A DNA stretch of 19,378 nt from Baffinella frigidus (GCA_026770585.1 MU646383.1:577325-596702), one strand, 5' to 3'; numbered from the stretch's first letter, positions 7,287-13,911 are shown. Translations and numbers: made by a program. Notes: a model not told the origin generated them from the sequence alone.

Positions 7287-7470
7287 GCTTAATAAAGAAG
7301 AAGAAGAAGAAGAAGGGGGAGGAAAAAAAAAGGAGGAGGAAGAGGAAGAAGCAGAAGAAGAAGACAAATCAAAGAAAAAGAAGAAGACGAAGAAGAAGAA
7401 GAAGAAGAAGAAGAAAGAGAAGAAGAAGAAAAAGAAAAAAAGAAAAAGACGAAGAAGAAGGGGGGAGAAA
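7287..7470 (+). repeat. GAA-rich purine tract 1
   Basis: A long GAA/GGA/AAG tract is purine-only apart from rare pyrimidines. Open frames in it are Lys/Glu/Arg or Ser/Phe runs produced by the trinucleotide repeat and are not genes. Such tracts can form triplex structures. Confidence 0.85.
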
Positions 7471-7524
7471 GGTTTGGGATGAGGCTCGCAACCTCTTCGA
7501 GGGCGCGCATTTTCCGGTGCTCCA

Positions 7525-7669
7525 CCCCGATTTTTGGGCAGCAAATGCCCGAGTTTCCGTTACCTTATCCGTAGGAACCCCCCTATGCCCCTACGGGTTG
7601 CCTACCGTAGGGTCGTATGTTTGATCGCTGATGGGTTATTCACGAATCACTTCGTAGTCCGCTGTGTGG
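7525..7669. repeat. Truncated family C element between the GAA tracts
   Basis: It keeps the interior CCGTTACCTTATCCGTAGGA, CCTACCGTAGGGTC and the right end CCGCTGTGTGG (7659-7669). The left CCACACAGCGG end is missing and replaced by GCGCGCATTTTCCGGTGCTC. The same truncation point is seen at 7825-7840, so the truncated form was duplicated. Confidence 0.65.
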
Positions 7670-7673
7670 CTTA

Positions 7674-7675
7674 AT

Positions 7676-7707
<32 letters not shown>

Positions 7708-7790
7708 AAAGAAAAAGAAAAAAAGAAGGGAAAAAGAAGAAGAAAATAAAAGAAATCAGAAGAAGAAAAGAAAAAAGAAGAAAACAGTTT
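7674..7790 (+). repeat. GAA-rich purine tract 2
   Basis: A second purine tract is followed by the same GAGGCTCGCAACCTC and family C remnant (7791-7933) that follow tract 1. Tract plus remnant is therefore a duplicated module, with a period of roughly 310 bp. Confidence 0.8.
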
Positions 7791-7959
7791 GAGGTGAGGC
7801 TCGCAACCTCCTCGAGGGCGCGCATTTTCCGGTGCTCAACCCCGATTTTCGGGCAACAAATGCCCGAGTTTCCGTTACCTTATCCGTAGGAACCCCCCCA
7901 TGCCCCTACGGGTTGCCTACCGTAGGGTCCTACCTTTTCGAGCGCGCGCATTTTCCGGT

Positions 7960-8186
7960 GCTCCGCCTCACGCTCCATGCGCTCCTGCGTTTGCGGGATT
8001 TCATCCGGTCAGGTATTCAATTTAAATGCTCGGCGGAGTTCCTCATACAACGAAAATTACTACACAAGCGATGAAAGAGTCGTGTCCGAAAGATCATGGG
8101 TAGTAATTTTCGTACATTCGGGGAACTCCCGAGCACCGAAAAATGCTCCGCCTCACGCTCCACGCGCTCCTGCTTTTCGGGATTAG
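7960..8186. repeat. Inverted-repeat element flanked by a direct repeat of about 40 bp
   Basis: Direct copies start GCTCCGCCTCACGCTCCA at 7960 and 8145 and run to GGGATT. Between them, arms ATGCTCGG.GGAGTTCC...CGAAAATTACTAC (8027-8063) pair with GTAGTAATTTTCGT...GGGGAACTCCCGAGCAT (8100-8135). A half copy of the arm is at 17269-17311. Confidence 0.7.
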
Positions 8187-8735
8187 TGTTTTGGGTTTCG
8201 GGTTTCGGGATGCGGGTTTAGGGTTGAGTGTTTGTGTTTTGGGGTTGTTTAGGGTTGAGGGTCAAGGTTTTAGGTTCTAGGGTTTGGTGTTGAGGGTTTA
8301 GGGTTTAGGGTTTAGTGTGTAGTGTTTAGGGTTCAGTGTTTAGTGTTTGGGGTTTGAGGTTTAGGGTTGAGTGTTTGCGGTTTATTGTTCAGTGTTTAGG
8401 GTTCAATGTTTGGGGTTTAGTGTTCAGGGTTTAGTGTTTAGGGGTTATGATTTTACAGGTTATGGTTTAGGGATTAGGGTTTAGGGTCTTGGGTTTAGGG
8501 TTTAGGTTTCAGGTTTCAGGTTTAAGGTTTTAGGGTTTAGGGTGTAGGGATTAGGTTTTGGGTTTTAGGGTTTAGGTTTCAGGTTTCAGGTTTTAGGGGT
8601 CAGGGTTCAGGTTTCAGGGTTTAGGAGTTAGGGTTTACGTTTTAGGGTTTTGGGTTTTGGGTTTAGGGCTTAGGGTTTAGGGCTTAGGGTTTAGGTTTTA
8701 GATTTTGGGGTTTAGGGTTCAGGGTTTAGTAGGTT
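8187..8735 (+). repeat. Degenerate telomere-like DNA, G-rich on plus strand
   Basis: About 550 bp of heavily mutated TTTAGGG-like units (GTTTAGGG, GTTCAGTG, GTTTTAGGG). No gene is contained. It lies 3' of the damaged exon at 8740-8778 in the minus-strand gene, so the minus strand carries CCCTAAA here. Confidence 0.85.
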
Positions 8736-8739
8736 TCAC

Positions 8740-8778
8740 CTGGGCCATCAGCTCCCGGAAGTTTGTGAAGTCGTTTTC
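8740..8778 (-). pseudogene. Damaged copy of the small coiled-coil-like exon (ENDFTNFRELMAQ)
   Basis: The minus strand reads ENDFTNFRELMAQ followed by a CAG|GTGAAA donor-like border. It is a near copy of 8887-8931 (VRENDFANFRELMIQ) but its 5' end is replaced by the C-run fold-back element at 8780-8851. The first two codons and the acceptor are lost, so this exon copy is probably dead. The duplication fits exon doubling followed by MITE insertion. Confidence 0.5.
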
Positions 8779-8779
8779 A

Positions 8780-8851
8780 ATTCGCCCCCCCCCAATTTTT
8801 TTTGACACCCCCCTATGAAAATTGCCCGCAAAATTTCGGGGGGGGGCGAAT
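8780..8851. repeat. C/G-run fold-back element, family G, copy 2
   Basis: ATTCGCCCCCCCC...AATTTT pairs with AAAATTTCGGGGGGG...CGAAT. It resembles 1434-1521 and abuts the truncated exon at 8740-8778. Confidence 0.65.
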
Positions 8852-8886
8852 CTATGGGGAGCCCAAATCCAAGTGGGGGGCTTCAC

Positions 8887-8931
8887 CTGGATCATCAGCT
8901 CCCGGAAGTTTGCGAAATCGTTTTCCCGCAC
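8887..8931 (-). CDS. Short phase-0 exon VRENDFANFRELMIQ (coiled-coil-like gene)
   Basis: On the minus strand a 45-bp segment reads VRENDFANFRELMIQ. It is bordered upstream by a telomere-like AACCCTAAAAAAG acceptor and downstream by a CAG|GTGAAG donor. The length is exactly 15 codons, phase 0 on both sides, like the neighbouring exon at 9375-9419. The residue pattern is charged and helical. It lies downstream, on the minus strand, of 9975-10145 and 9375-9419 and is inferred to belong to the same gene. The copy at 8740-8778 keeps nearly the same peptide despite nucleotide changes, which supports past coding function. The family is not recognised and the gene is incomplete here. Confidence 0.5.
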
Positions 8932-8935
8932 CTTT

Positions 8936-9374
8936 TTTAGGGTTTGGGGTTCAGGGTTTAGGGTTTGGGTTCAGGGTTTCGGGTTTCGGGTTTCGGGTTT
9001 AGGTTTGAGGTTTATGGTTTAGGTTTAGGGTCTGGGGTTTATGAAAAGACGGAGTTTAATGATTTTTCAAAAGCGACCGCGACGAGGGTTGAGGGTTAGG
9101 GTTAATTATTTATTGTTTAGTGTTTGGTGTTTGTGGTTTATGGTTTAGTGTTTAGCGTTCAGTGTTCAGTGTTTATGGTTCATGGTTCAGTGTTTTTTGG
9201 TTTGTGGTTAGGGTTTAGGGTTTAGGGTTTAGGGTTTAGGGTTTAGGGTTTAGGGTTTAGGGTTTAGGGTTTAGGGTTTAGGGTTTAGGGTTTGGGGTTT
9301 AGGGTTTGGGGTTTAGGGTTTGGGGTTTAGGGTTTGTGGTTTAGGGTTTGGGGTTTAAGGTTTAGTGGTTAGAC
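8936..9374 (+). repeat. Telomere-like tract with 11 perfect TTTAGGG units
   Basis: 9214-9290 is 11 uninterrupted TTTAGGG units. The flanks are degenerate (TTTGGGG, GTTTATGG, TTCAGTG; also GGGTTTCGGG at 8977-9002). It separates the minus-strand exons 9375-9419 and 8887-8931, so it occupies the position of an intron whose sense strand is C-rich and which starts GTCTAACC. Confidence 0.85.
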
Positions 9375-9419
9375 CTGCTCGTAGTGTTTTCGAAGTTGTT
9401 GCTCCAGCTGCACCATGTC
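9375..9419 (-). CDS. Short phase-0 exon DMVQLEQQLRKHYEQ (coiled-coil-like gene)
   Basis: The minus-strand 45-bp segment reads DMVQLEQQLRKHYEQ, with a heptad-like spacing of M, L and L and many charged residues, as in a coiled coil. The acceptor side is CCCGAAACAG|GACATGG, so the upstream intron ends in telomere-like DNA. The donor side is GAGCAG|GTCTAACC, again leading into telomere-like DNA. It is exactly 15 codons in phase 0. A truncated copy of its 5' end (CAG|GACATGGTGCAGCTG) occurs at 9641-9658 within a segmental duplication. Function unknown; the gene assignment with 9975-10145 and 8887-8931 is inferred from strand, order and phase. Confidence 0.55.
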
Positions 9420-9772
9420 CTGTTTCGGGTTTCGGGTTTCGGGTTTGGGTTTAATGTTTAGGTTTTCTGGTTGAGGGCTTCGGGTTTCGGGTCCCCGAGA
9501 GCTCTCTCTCTTGCTCAAGTCGACTCCCATACAATGTGAGAGAAGATGTACTCCCCTGAGACCGGTGTGTCTCCATGTCCCTTTTGGTCACGGAGTCTAT
9601 CTGGAAGGTTAGCTCAGTGGTTAAGGCGAAGGATTATTTTCAGCTGCACCATGTCCTGTTTCGGGTTTCGGGTTTCGGGTTTGAGGTTTGATGTTAAGGG
9701 TTTCTGGTATAGGGTTCCGGGTTTCGGGTCCCCGAGAGATCTCTCTTCTTCAAATTGACTCCCATACAATGT
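9405..9772 (-). repeat. Segmental duplication: exon end plus telomere-like intron
   Basis: 9405-9537 and 9641-9772 match over their whole length: CAGCTGCACCATGTCCTG, a TTTCGGG tract, GGTCCCCGAGAG and GACTCCCATACAATGT. The telomere-like part was copied with its flanks, so this tract spread by DNA duplication and not by a second telomeric addition. The spacer 9538-9640 holds a tRNA A-box-like string, TAGCTCAGTGGTTAAGG. Confidence 0.8.
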
Positions 9773-9974
9773 CGACACTCGCGAGGAGCAGGAGATGACG
9801 GTGATGGGTTCCAGCGGCTTTAGGGCTGATGGTTTATGGTTTAGGGTTCAATTGTTCATTTGCTCAAGGATTCAGAGTGGCGGCTGGACACCTCAGCGGA
9901 GGCGCTCAACCCTGAATCCTAACCTCAAACCCTAAACCCGAAACCCGGAAGCAGGGGGTGGGGTTCATCAGCAC
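9773..9974. other. Intron-like spacer without a gene
   Basis: A few G-rich telomere-like units (9819-9849) are followed by C-rich ones (9907-9950, CCCTAAACCCGAAACCCGG). This small C-rich block on the plus strand is an exception to the orientation seen elsewhere in the minus-strand gene. Nothing else is recognised. Confidence 0.4.
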
Positions 9975-10145
9975 CTTGGTGTGGGCGCGCTCCATCCTCG
10001 ATATTTCGAACCGCAAGTCCTCGTGCGATTCCGAAGACCTGAAGCGAGCTTCATCCTCCGACCCCCCCCCCTGCTGGGGGGAAGGTCCTCTTCCGCCCCC
10101 CTCCCGTGCTGGCTGCTCCTCCTGCTCCAGGACCCGCGATCGTCG
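9975..10145 (-). CDS. 57-codon exon, charged and coiled-coil-like
   Basis: On the minus strand the acceptor TTTTCCTGCTCAG|CGACG opens a 171-bp exon of exactly 57 codons, ending at AAG|GTGCTG. It reads RRSRVLEQEEQPAREGGGR, a Gly/Ser/Pro-rich linker with GPSPQQGGGSEDEAR, then SSESHEDLRFEISRMERAHT. The ends look helical and the middle disordered. Exons 9375-9419 and 8887-8931 follow downstream on the same strand in the same phase. The donor is weak (GTGCTG), so the 3' border is uncertain; the open frame continues to 9906. The family is not recognised. Alternative plus-strand frames over the C-run are less protein-like. Confidence 0.45.
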
Positions 10146-10560
10146 CTGAGCAGGAAAACCGGGTCGCATTGAAAAAGTAGAATCTGCAAACGTGTGGGAG
10201 GGAGGATCGCGCGAAACGAGGGGTTGGGTTGGGCGGGAACCTTGCTGGGGGGTATCGCGACTTTGTGTATGTCGATTCTGGTGACAAACTTAGACCCAGG
10301 GAGCATGCTCCTGGGGTAAACCAACCCCCCCTTGCGAAAATAAATAAATTCAGTTTCGAAAATACGAAATTTTCAAGTGCGGTTCGGGCCGCGGGGGAGT
10401 TGCGGGGGAGGGACCTAGCGGAGCAGGTTTCACCTAATCCCAACTCCCACCCTTCTCTGCTTCTCTGTAGTTCCCTGAACTGGCATCGACCTGACCATTT
10501 TGCCCTTCAACAGTTCGGGGACTGGTGGGGTTTAGACCTCTCGGTTTTTCTTTTGAGCAG
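10146..10560. other. Spacer between the two divergently oriented gene fragments
   Basis: No exon was recognised with confidence. GGGTTTACC/CCAGGAGCATGCTCCTGG hairpin DNA lies near 10298-10325. A pyrimidine-rich CTTCTCTGTAG at 10460-10470 could be an acceptor, and TTTTTCTTTTGAGCAG (10545-10560) is a good acceptor-like end leading to GCGGTGATCGCGCTGCAAGG. A divergent promoter could lie here but no motif supports it. Confidence 0.35.
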
Positions 10561-10732
10561 GCGGTGATCGCGCTGCAAGGCAGGTGAACTTACGCACACC
10601 ACCCACGTGATGTGCCCCTGCAGCGTGCGCGGAAACCGCCTCGGCGTTTGGAGCTTCTGACCAGGTCGATTGCCAAGCTGCGGGGACTGGGTGGTTCAGA
10701 CCTGTTTTTTCCCTTTTGAGCAGGCGGTGATC
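10517..10732 (+). repeat. Tandem duplication of an intron 3' end (TTTTGAGCAG|GCGGTGATC)
   Basis: 10517-10569 and 10682-10732 are diverged copies: GGGGACTGG, AGACCT, a pyrimidine run, TTTTGAGCAG and GCGGTGATC. The first copy leads into only about 23 bp (AVIALQG) before CAG|GTGAAC, whereas the second leads into the 93-bp exon 10724-10816. Confidence 0.7.
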
Positions 10733-10816
10733 CACGTTGGCAAAGATGTCTCGCGTCATGGCGAAACCGCCTGCGGAGGAGGTGCTGGTGCGCTTCGCGC
10801 AGCGTCTGGGCGCGAG
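10724..10816 (+). CDS. 31-codon phase-0 exon, probable ARM-repeat segment
   Basis: The acceptor TTTTTTCCCTTTTGAGCAG is followed by 93 bp, exactly 31 codons, ending at GAG|GTACGT, a strong donor. It reads AVIHVGKDVSRHGETACGGG then AGALRAASGRE. The A-C-G-x-x-A-G-A-L-R-A-A segment resembles the helix 3 region of armadillo repeats. Strand, phase and composition agree with the clearer ARM exons at 12351, 13549, 17869 and 18803. An overlapping frame (MSRVMAKPPAEEVLVRFAQR) is also open and cannot be excluded without transcripts. Confidence 0.45.
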
Positions 10817-10838
10817 GTACGTCCCCTTGCGGAATTCC

Positions 10839-10997
10839 ATGGGTGATCGCTGGATCCTGCAACGCGGTGCAGGATCCAGCGACCACCCATCGGGCAGGTT
10901 CCATTGTCATCTCAGAGACGGGGGTCGGACAGGGTTGACGGGTGGGGTGTGCTGCCGGGGATGGAGATGGGTGGTCGCTGGATCCTGCACCGCGTTC
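10839..10997. repeat. Hairpin plus third copy of its arm
   Basis: ATGGGTGATCGCTGGATCCT at 10839-10858 pairs with its complement ending ACCACCCAT at 10890. The 30-bp arm 10861-10890 is also perfectly inverted at 10968-10997. The arrangement could flip or form alternative hairpins. Confidence 0.75.
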
Positions 10998-11003
10998 GTA
11001 GGG

Positions 11004-11162
11004 AAACCCCTGGAAAGTTCGGTAGTTTCCCTACGGATTTAGGTAGGACCTACCTACCGTAAGCCGTAGGGCTCCTAGGACCAAAATGTCCTAGGATTTT
11101 GGCCTACGGTAGGAGGTCCTAGGCAATGCCGTAGGAGAAACTATCGAACTTTCCAGGGGTTT
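11004..11162. repeat. Fold-back element, family I, with family F-like core
   Basis: AAACCCCTGGAAAGTTCG and CGAACTTTCCAGGGGTTT are the ends of a 159-bp element. The centre has CCTAGGACCAAAATGTCCTA and CCTACGGTAGGAGGTCCTAG, close to the family F core, but the ends are unrelated to family F. Confidence 0.8.
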
Positions 11163-11334
11163 TGCGACTAGCGTACAGTCATCTGCACCCTAGCTCTGTC
11201 TCAGTCTGTTCGGGCTCTTTTGCGTTCCAAAGTTTTCGTATTTGTACTCGCAAACCCAGCATATCAACTTTCATTTTTAATAACGGTAGGCTCTTACACC
11301 CTTAACAAATACATGATATGGAGAATACTCGTTG
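11163..11334. other. Spacer with a diverged intron-like repeat
   Basis: TCCAAAGTTTTCGTATTTGT...CCCAGCATATCAACTTTC at 11226-11274 is a diverged version of the repeat at 12451-12551. No exon recognised. Confidence 0.4.
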
Positions 11335-11337
11335 CAG

Positions 11338-11880
11338 GACGTATGATCTGCGCGGGGAGGATGGGGAGCGGATGCGAAAGAGTGGTGTGATGTTTCCAAT
11401 CCAAGATGCCGAGGCATACATGCGTGGTTGAGTGTGTCGTCAGTCCAGAAGTGGATGGGGCATCCGCCTCCATCCGCCTCCGGTCTCTCGCTCTGCTTCA
11501 GCCGGGTTGCGGGACTGTTCTGACGTTGATATCCCGGGGTTGCCGCTGGTGTGCAGGACGTATGATCTGCGCGGGGCGGATGGGGAGCGGATGCGGCCAC
11601 TGATCATCGAGACTCTCGTCGCGTGGTGTGCCGCGACGAAACGCCACAGGCACCCGCCAGCAACCCGTAGCAACTTAAACCCGGTTTTCGAAGAACGGGG
11701 TTTCCTGGGCCCAGGATGTACACTTTGAAGTGTACACGCCATCTATTCACCCCGTAGGAAACTCCTAGGCCCCTAGGGATGTCCTACCGTAGGGTCCTAC
11801 GGAATGGGAGGATGCGGCCGCTGATCATCGAGACCCTCTTCCCGTGATGCGCCGCGACCAAACGCCACAGGCACGCTCAT
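11338..11880 (+). pseudogene. Three copies of an exon reading RPLIIETLVAWCAATKRHR
   Basis: Copy 2 is the best. After GTGTGCAG (to 11556), the frame reads YDLRGADGERM and RPLIIETLVAWCAATKRHR to about 11650. Copy 1 (11338-11385) has the same start and then diverges after GAGCGGATGCG. Copy 3 (11805-11880) keeps RMRPLIIETL, then a stop (CCGTGATGC), then CAATKRHRH. The hydrophobic helix IIETLVAWCAA fits an ARM-type helix, but the family cannot be stated from this piece alone. Upstream of copy 2, LALLQPGCGTVLTLI (about 11486-11530) resembles an ARM A-G-x-x-x-L-x-x-L-I turn and may be another exon. The copies are separated by fold-back DNA. Confidence 0.4.
11700..11802. repeat. Cluster of short palindromes
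   Basis: CCTGGGCCCAGG, TGTACACTT/AAGTGTACA and CCTAGGCCCCTAGG-like strings occur in succession, ending with CCTACCGTAGGGTCCTACGG. This is the same core vocabulary as families A, C and F, so it is probably a decayed fold-back element between two exon copies. Confidence 0.55.
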
Positions 11881-11981
11881 CTGGAAACACGTATAATTTA
11901 CAAACTGGATCCAATGAAATTTACTACACATAACGATCTTTACTAGTAATATTAAAGAAAACGTGTAGTAATTTTGATTGA
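11881..11981 (+). repeat. Dispersed repeat, family J, copy 1
   Basis: GGAAACAC, AATTTACTACAC, ACGATCTTTA.TAGTAATATT and GTGTAGTAATTTTGATTGA are shared with 12990-13089 in the same orientation. TTTACTACAC and GTGTAGTAA are inverted ends of the inner part. Confidence 0.8.
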
Positions 11982-12011
11982 TATTCAGCTTATAAATTAT
12001 AAGTGTTTGCA

Positions 12012-12263
12012 TAAGAAAGCGCTCTGGCTCCGCCTGCGCAAAACTGGGCTCGCCATCAACGTTTTCTAGTTTCCCGTTTTTACTAGAGTTCCTTCTCTAA
12101 ATGTCTTTTCAGTTAAGCTGGGCTCCTCATTAAATACATTTAGAGCAGGCCTCCGTACAAACGCTCCAGTTCAAAGCGCATCTAAACGTAGATAACGAGG
12201 AGCCCCGATTGACTGGGGCAGAGCTAGACACTTTCTGAGAGCAGAGCTAGACACTTTCTGAGA
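12012..12263. repeat. Repeat related to 214-300, plus a 23-bp tandem duplication
   Basis: GCGCTCTGGCT...CTGGGCTCGCC and AAATACATTTAGA match 214-280. CTGGGCTCCTC..., near 12118, pairs with GAGGAGCCCC at 12197, giving a fold-back form. At its end GCAGAGCTAGACACTTTCTG + AGA is present twice in tandem (12218-12240, 12241-12263). Confidence 0.6.
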
Positions 12264-12350
12264 GAAGATCCAAAAACGTCAACTCTTACCGACTTTTCAT
12301 TATTTCTGCGGTTCACTTCACGCCACGCTAACCCCTACCTCATTCGGCAG

Positions 12351-12450
12351 GAGCGTGCCGTTGATGATGCAGACGTGCTCGGCGATCGCGGGCCTGGCGC
12401 TCAACGACGAGCTGGACGCGAAGCTGCTCGTGGAGACCGGCGCCGTAGAG
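12351..12450 (+). CDS. ARM-repeat exon (CSAIAGLALNDELDAKLLVE)
   Basis: The acceptor CATTCGGCAG opens a 100-bp exon with one leading base and 33 codons, ending at GAG|GTCAGT. It reads SVPLMMQTCSAIAGLALNDE then LDAKLLVETGAVE. The A-I-A-x-L-A-x-N-D-x-x-x-x-x-L-V-E-x-G-A-V pattern is the helix 3 plus next-repeat helix 1 signature of armadillo repeats. It joins in phase 0 to VVIEMMKYGL of the exon at 13549-13656, giving a continuous ARM register. ARM proteins are helical scaffolds that bind partners, so no specific role can be read from this piece. A frameshifted copy of its 3' half follows at 12552-12610, directly after the repeat-like intron. Confidence 0.65.
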
Positions 12451-12551
12451 GTCAGTCTATTTGGGCTCACCAATTTGGCGGAACCGGGCGCTTTCCCGCT
12501 CCAAAGTTGACGGGTTTGTACCACGAGCCCAAGATGTCAACTTAGCAATAG
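12451..12551 (+). repeat. Intron-like repeat, copy 1 (GT...CAACTTAGCAATAG)
   Basis: It starts with the GTCAGT donor of the ARM exon and ends CAACTTAGCAATAG|G. Shared internal segments are CCGGGCGCTTT, TCCAAAGTTGACGG, TTTGTACC and ATGTCAACTTAGCAATAG. AAAGTTGAC and GTCAACTT form a small inverted pair. Copies start at donor positions again at 13657 and 13804, and an inverted copy is at 14471-14596. This fits an introner-like element, although duplication of exon plus intron could explain part of it. Confidence 0.6.
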
Positions 12552-12610
12552 GCGGTCAACGACAAACTTTGACGTTAAGCTCCTCTTGGAGACAGGCGCC
12601 GTCGATCGAG
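12552..12610 (+). pseudogene. Frameshifted partial copy of the ARM exon
   Basis: GCGGTCAACGACAAACTTTG then ACGTTAAGCTCCTCTTGGAG match the 3' half of 12351-12450. The peptide is VNDKL, then after a one-base shift DVKLLLETGAVD. The exon ends at CGAG|GTGCCC and runs into CCCGAAA telomere-like DNA. It is non-functional as read. Confidence 0.6.
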
Positions 12611-12616
12611 GTGCCC

Positions 12617-12930
12617 CCTCCCGAAACCCGAAACCCGAAACCCGAAACCTCAAACCCGAAACCCGAACCCCGAAAACCCGAAAACCCGAAAACCCGAAAC
12701 CCCCGAAAATCCCGAAAACCCGAAAACCCGAAACTCCGAAACCCCGAAACCCCTAAAACCCTAAAACCCTAAAACCCTAAAACCTGAAAACCCTAAACCC
12801 TAAAACCCTAAATCCTAAACCCTAACCTGTAACGCGACTACTCCCTCAACTGTCAACCGACCCTGACCCAGGTGCCTAACCCCCAAACCCTAGCCCGAAA
12901 CCCTCAACTGTAAAGCGGCTAACACCTGAA
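12617..12930 (-). repeat. Telomere-like DNA, C-rich on plus strand
   Basis: CCCGAAA units with variable C and A runs are followed by CCCTAAA units (12750-12830) and a degenerate tail containing TGTAACGCG / TGTAAAGCGGC. It sits between ARM exon copies where an intron is expected. Confidence 0.85.
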
Positions 12931-12989
12931 AAACTGTAATGCAGGTTGTCATTGAAATGATGAACTATGGTCTGGAGGGCGATCTCACA

Positions 12990-13089
12990 TGGAAACACTT
13001 TAAATTTATAAATTTGGCTCAATGCAATTTACTACACTGAACGATCTTTATTAGTAATATTAAAGCAAACGTGTAGTAATTTTGATTGA
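12990..13089 (+). repeat. Dispersed repeat, family J, copy 2
   Basis: It matches 11881-11981 in the same orientation. It lies inside the interrupted ARM exon copy. Confidence 0.8.
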
Positions 13090-13105
13090 CCCGAAAAGGT
13101 CTCAT

Positions 13106-13251
13106 CCGGGAACATGTTTAATTTAAAAGAAAATGGCCTATCAAACCGGATAATGGCCCTGATTGACTTTACTTAGGGCCCTAATTAACCTTCGTCCAAC
13201 TCCTATGAACAAATAAGGAACCATTTTCTTTTCGATTGAACATGTCCCCGG
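13106..13251 (-). repeat. Fold-back element, family H, copy 2
   Basis: CCGGGAACATGTTTAATTTA and CATGTCCCCGG are the ends. The interior is the reverse complement of 7064-7208 (ATCAAACCGGAT, TTAGGGCCCTAA, ATGAACAAATA). Confidence 0.8.
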
Positions 13252-13349
13252 CTTAGATCCAGGGTCGCGCGCAGGGCACACTCTAAACCACTTAACCCTG
13301 ACGTGTAAAGCGGCTGCGCCCTAACCTGTAACGCGTCCCTAACCCAGGT

Positions 13350-13497
13350 CACTGCTAGCCAGAAGATTTTGTATTATTCAACTTTAAAACAACGGGAGAT
13401 AGGTGTAGTAAAATGGACGTCACCATGGCGTCCGGGATTCTAAAGTGGACAGTTTCAAGGGGGGGTTGACTTGAGCAAAAAATCCTGGCTAGCAGTG
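13350..13497. mobile_element. MITE with CAGGT target duplication
   Basis: CACTGCTAGCCAG and CTGGCTAGCAGTG are perfect ends of a 148-bp element. CAGGT flanks it on both sides (13345-13349, 13498-13502). The target CAG|GT is splice-site-like. It lies in the spacer before the intact ARM exon at 13549. An inner GGACGTCACCATGGCGTCC hairpin is present. No transposase. Confidence 0.75.
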
Positions 13498-13548
13498 CAG
13501 GTGGTCTCAAGACACCCCTGGACCTCAAACCTCAACCCTCTTTCCCAG

Positions 13549-13656
13549 GTTGTCATCGAAATGATGAAGTATGGTCTGGAAGACGATCAGCCGGACAAAG
13601 TAGAGGGTCGCGCACAGGGCACAGCCATGAGCGCTAAAAACGTCGCCTGGCGCAAG
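13549..13656 (+). CDS. ARM-repeat exon (VVIEMMKYGLEDDQPDKVEG)
   Basis: The acceptor CAACCCTCTTTCCCAG opens a 108-bp exon of exactly 36 codons, phase 0, ending at AAG|GTCCCA. It reads VVIEMMKYGLEDDQPDKVEG then RAQGTAMSAKNVAWRK. Joined to TGAVE of the exon at 12351-12450 it completes a G-A-V-x-V-V-I-x-M-M armadillo helix 1/2 turn. Diverged copies lie at 12947-12984 plus 13256-13282 and at 13747-13803, with a remnant at 13923-13947. This copy is the only one without a visible break. Its downstream intron is the repeat ending CAACTTAGCAATAG. Confidence 0.65.
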
Positions 13657-13729
13657 GTCCCACCCACCCTTTTCCGCTCCAAAGTTGACGGATTTGTACC
13701 GCGGGCACAGCATGTCAACTTAGCAATAG
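13657..13729 (+). repeat. Intron-like repeat, copy 2
   Basis: It begins at the donor GTCCCA after exon 13549-13656 and ends CAACTTAGCAATAG. It is shorter than copies 1 and 3, lacking the GATTTGCTCTTGCCATTTTG portion. Confidence 0.6.
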
Positions 13730-13746
13730 TCGGTTAGTCAGAGAAG

Positions 13747-13803
13747 GTCGAGGGTCGGGCGCAGGGCATGGCCATGCGCGCCAAAAACGTCGCGTGGCGT
13801 AAG
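13747..13803 (+). pseudogene. 5'-truncated ARM exon copy (VEGRAQGMAMRAKNVAWRK)
   Basis: 57 bp reading VEGRAQGMAMRAKNVAWRK match the second half of 13549-13656 and end in a good donor, AAG|GTAACT. The first half is replaced by the preceding intron-like repeat. A further remnant at 13923-13947 retains only GAGAAGGTCCAGGGT and TGCAAGGTCCCA. Confidence 0.6.
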
Positions 13804-13911
13804 GTAACTCAACGGCTGATTTGCTCTTGCCATTTTGGTGAGGCCGGGCGCTTTTTCGCCCCAAAGTTGATGGATTTGTACCGTGAAGCCAGCATGTCAA
13901 CTTAGCAATAG
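13804..13911 (+). repeat. Intron-like repeat, copy 3 (most complete)
   Basis: GTAACTCAACGGCTGATTTG starts the repeat exactly at the donor. It continues through CCATTTTGGTGAGGCCGGGC and CCAAAGTTGA to CAACTTAGCAATAG. Its inverted counterpart at 14471-14596 keeps the AAG|GTAACT junction and part of the exon. Confidence 0.65.

Larger units (their letters stand above)
12947..13282 (+). pseudogene. ARM exon copy interrupted by two nested elements
   Basis: After the acceptor AATGCAG the frame reads VVIEMMNYGLEGD, as in the intact exon at 13549-13656. It is broken at GATC (12981-12984). The homologous sequence resumes after a second GATC (13256-13259) with CAGGGTCGCGCGCAGGGCAC. Between them lie the family J repeat (12990-13089) and the family H element (13106-13251). 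The exon copy is dead unless the insertion is spliced out. Confidence 0.65.

Noticed and set aside
7199-7624. 141-codon open frame rich in Lys/Arg
   Set aside because: It is a translation of the GAA tract joined to a MITE remnant; the start and end fall in unrelated repeat DNA.
9599-9645. tRNA-like GGTTAGCTCAGTGGTTAAGG
   Set aside because: The A-box resembles that of a tRNA, but no B-box, anticodon stem or matching acceptor arm follows. At most a SINE head.
10051-10443. 130-codon minus-strand open frame
   Set aside because: It overlaps the better supported exon 9975-10145 in another frame and has no internal copy or recognisable pattern.
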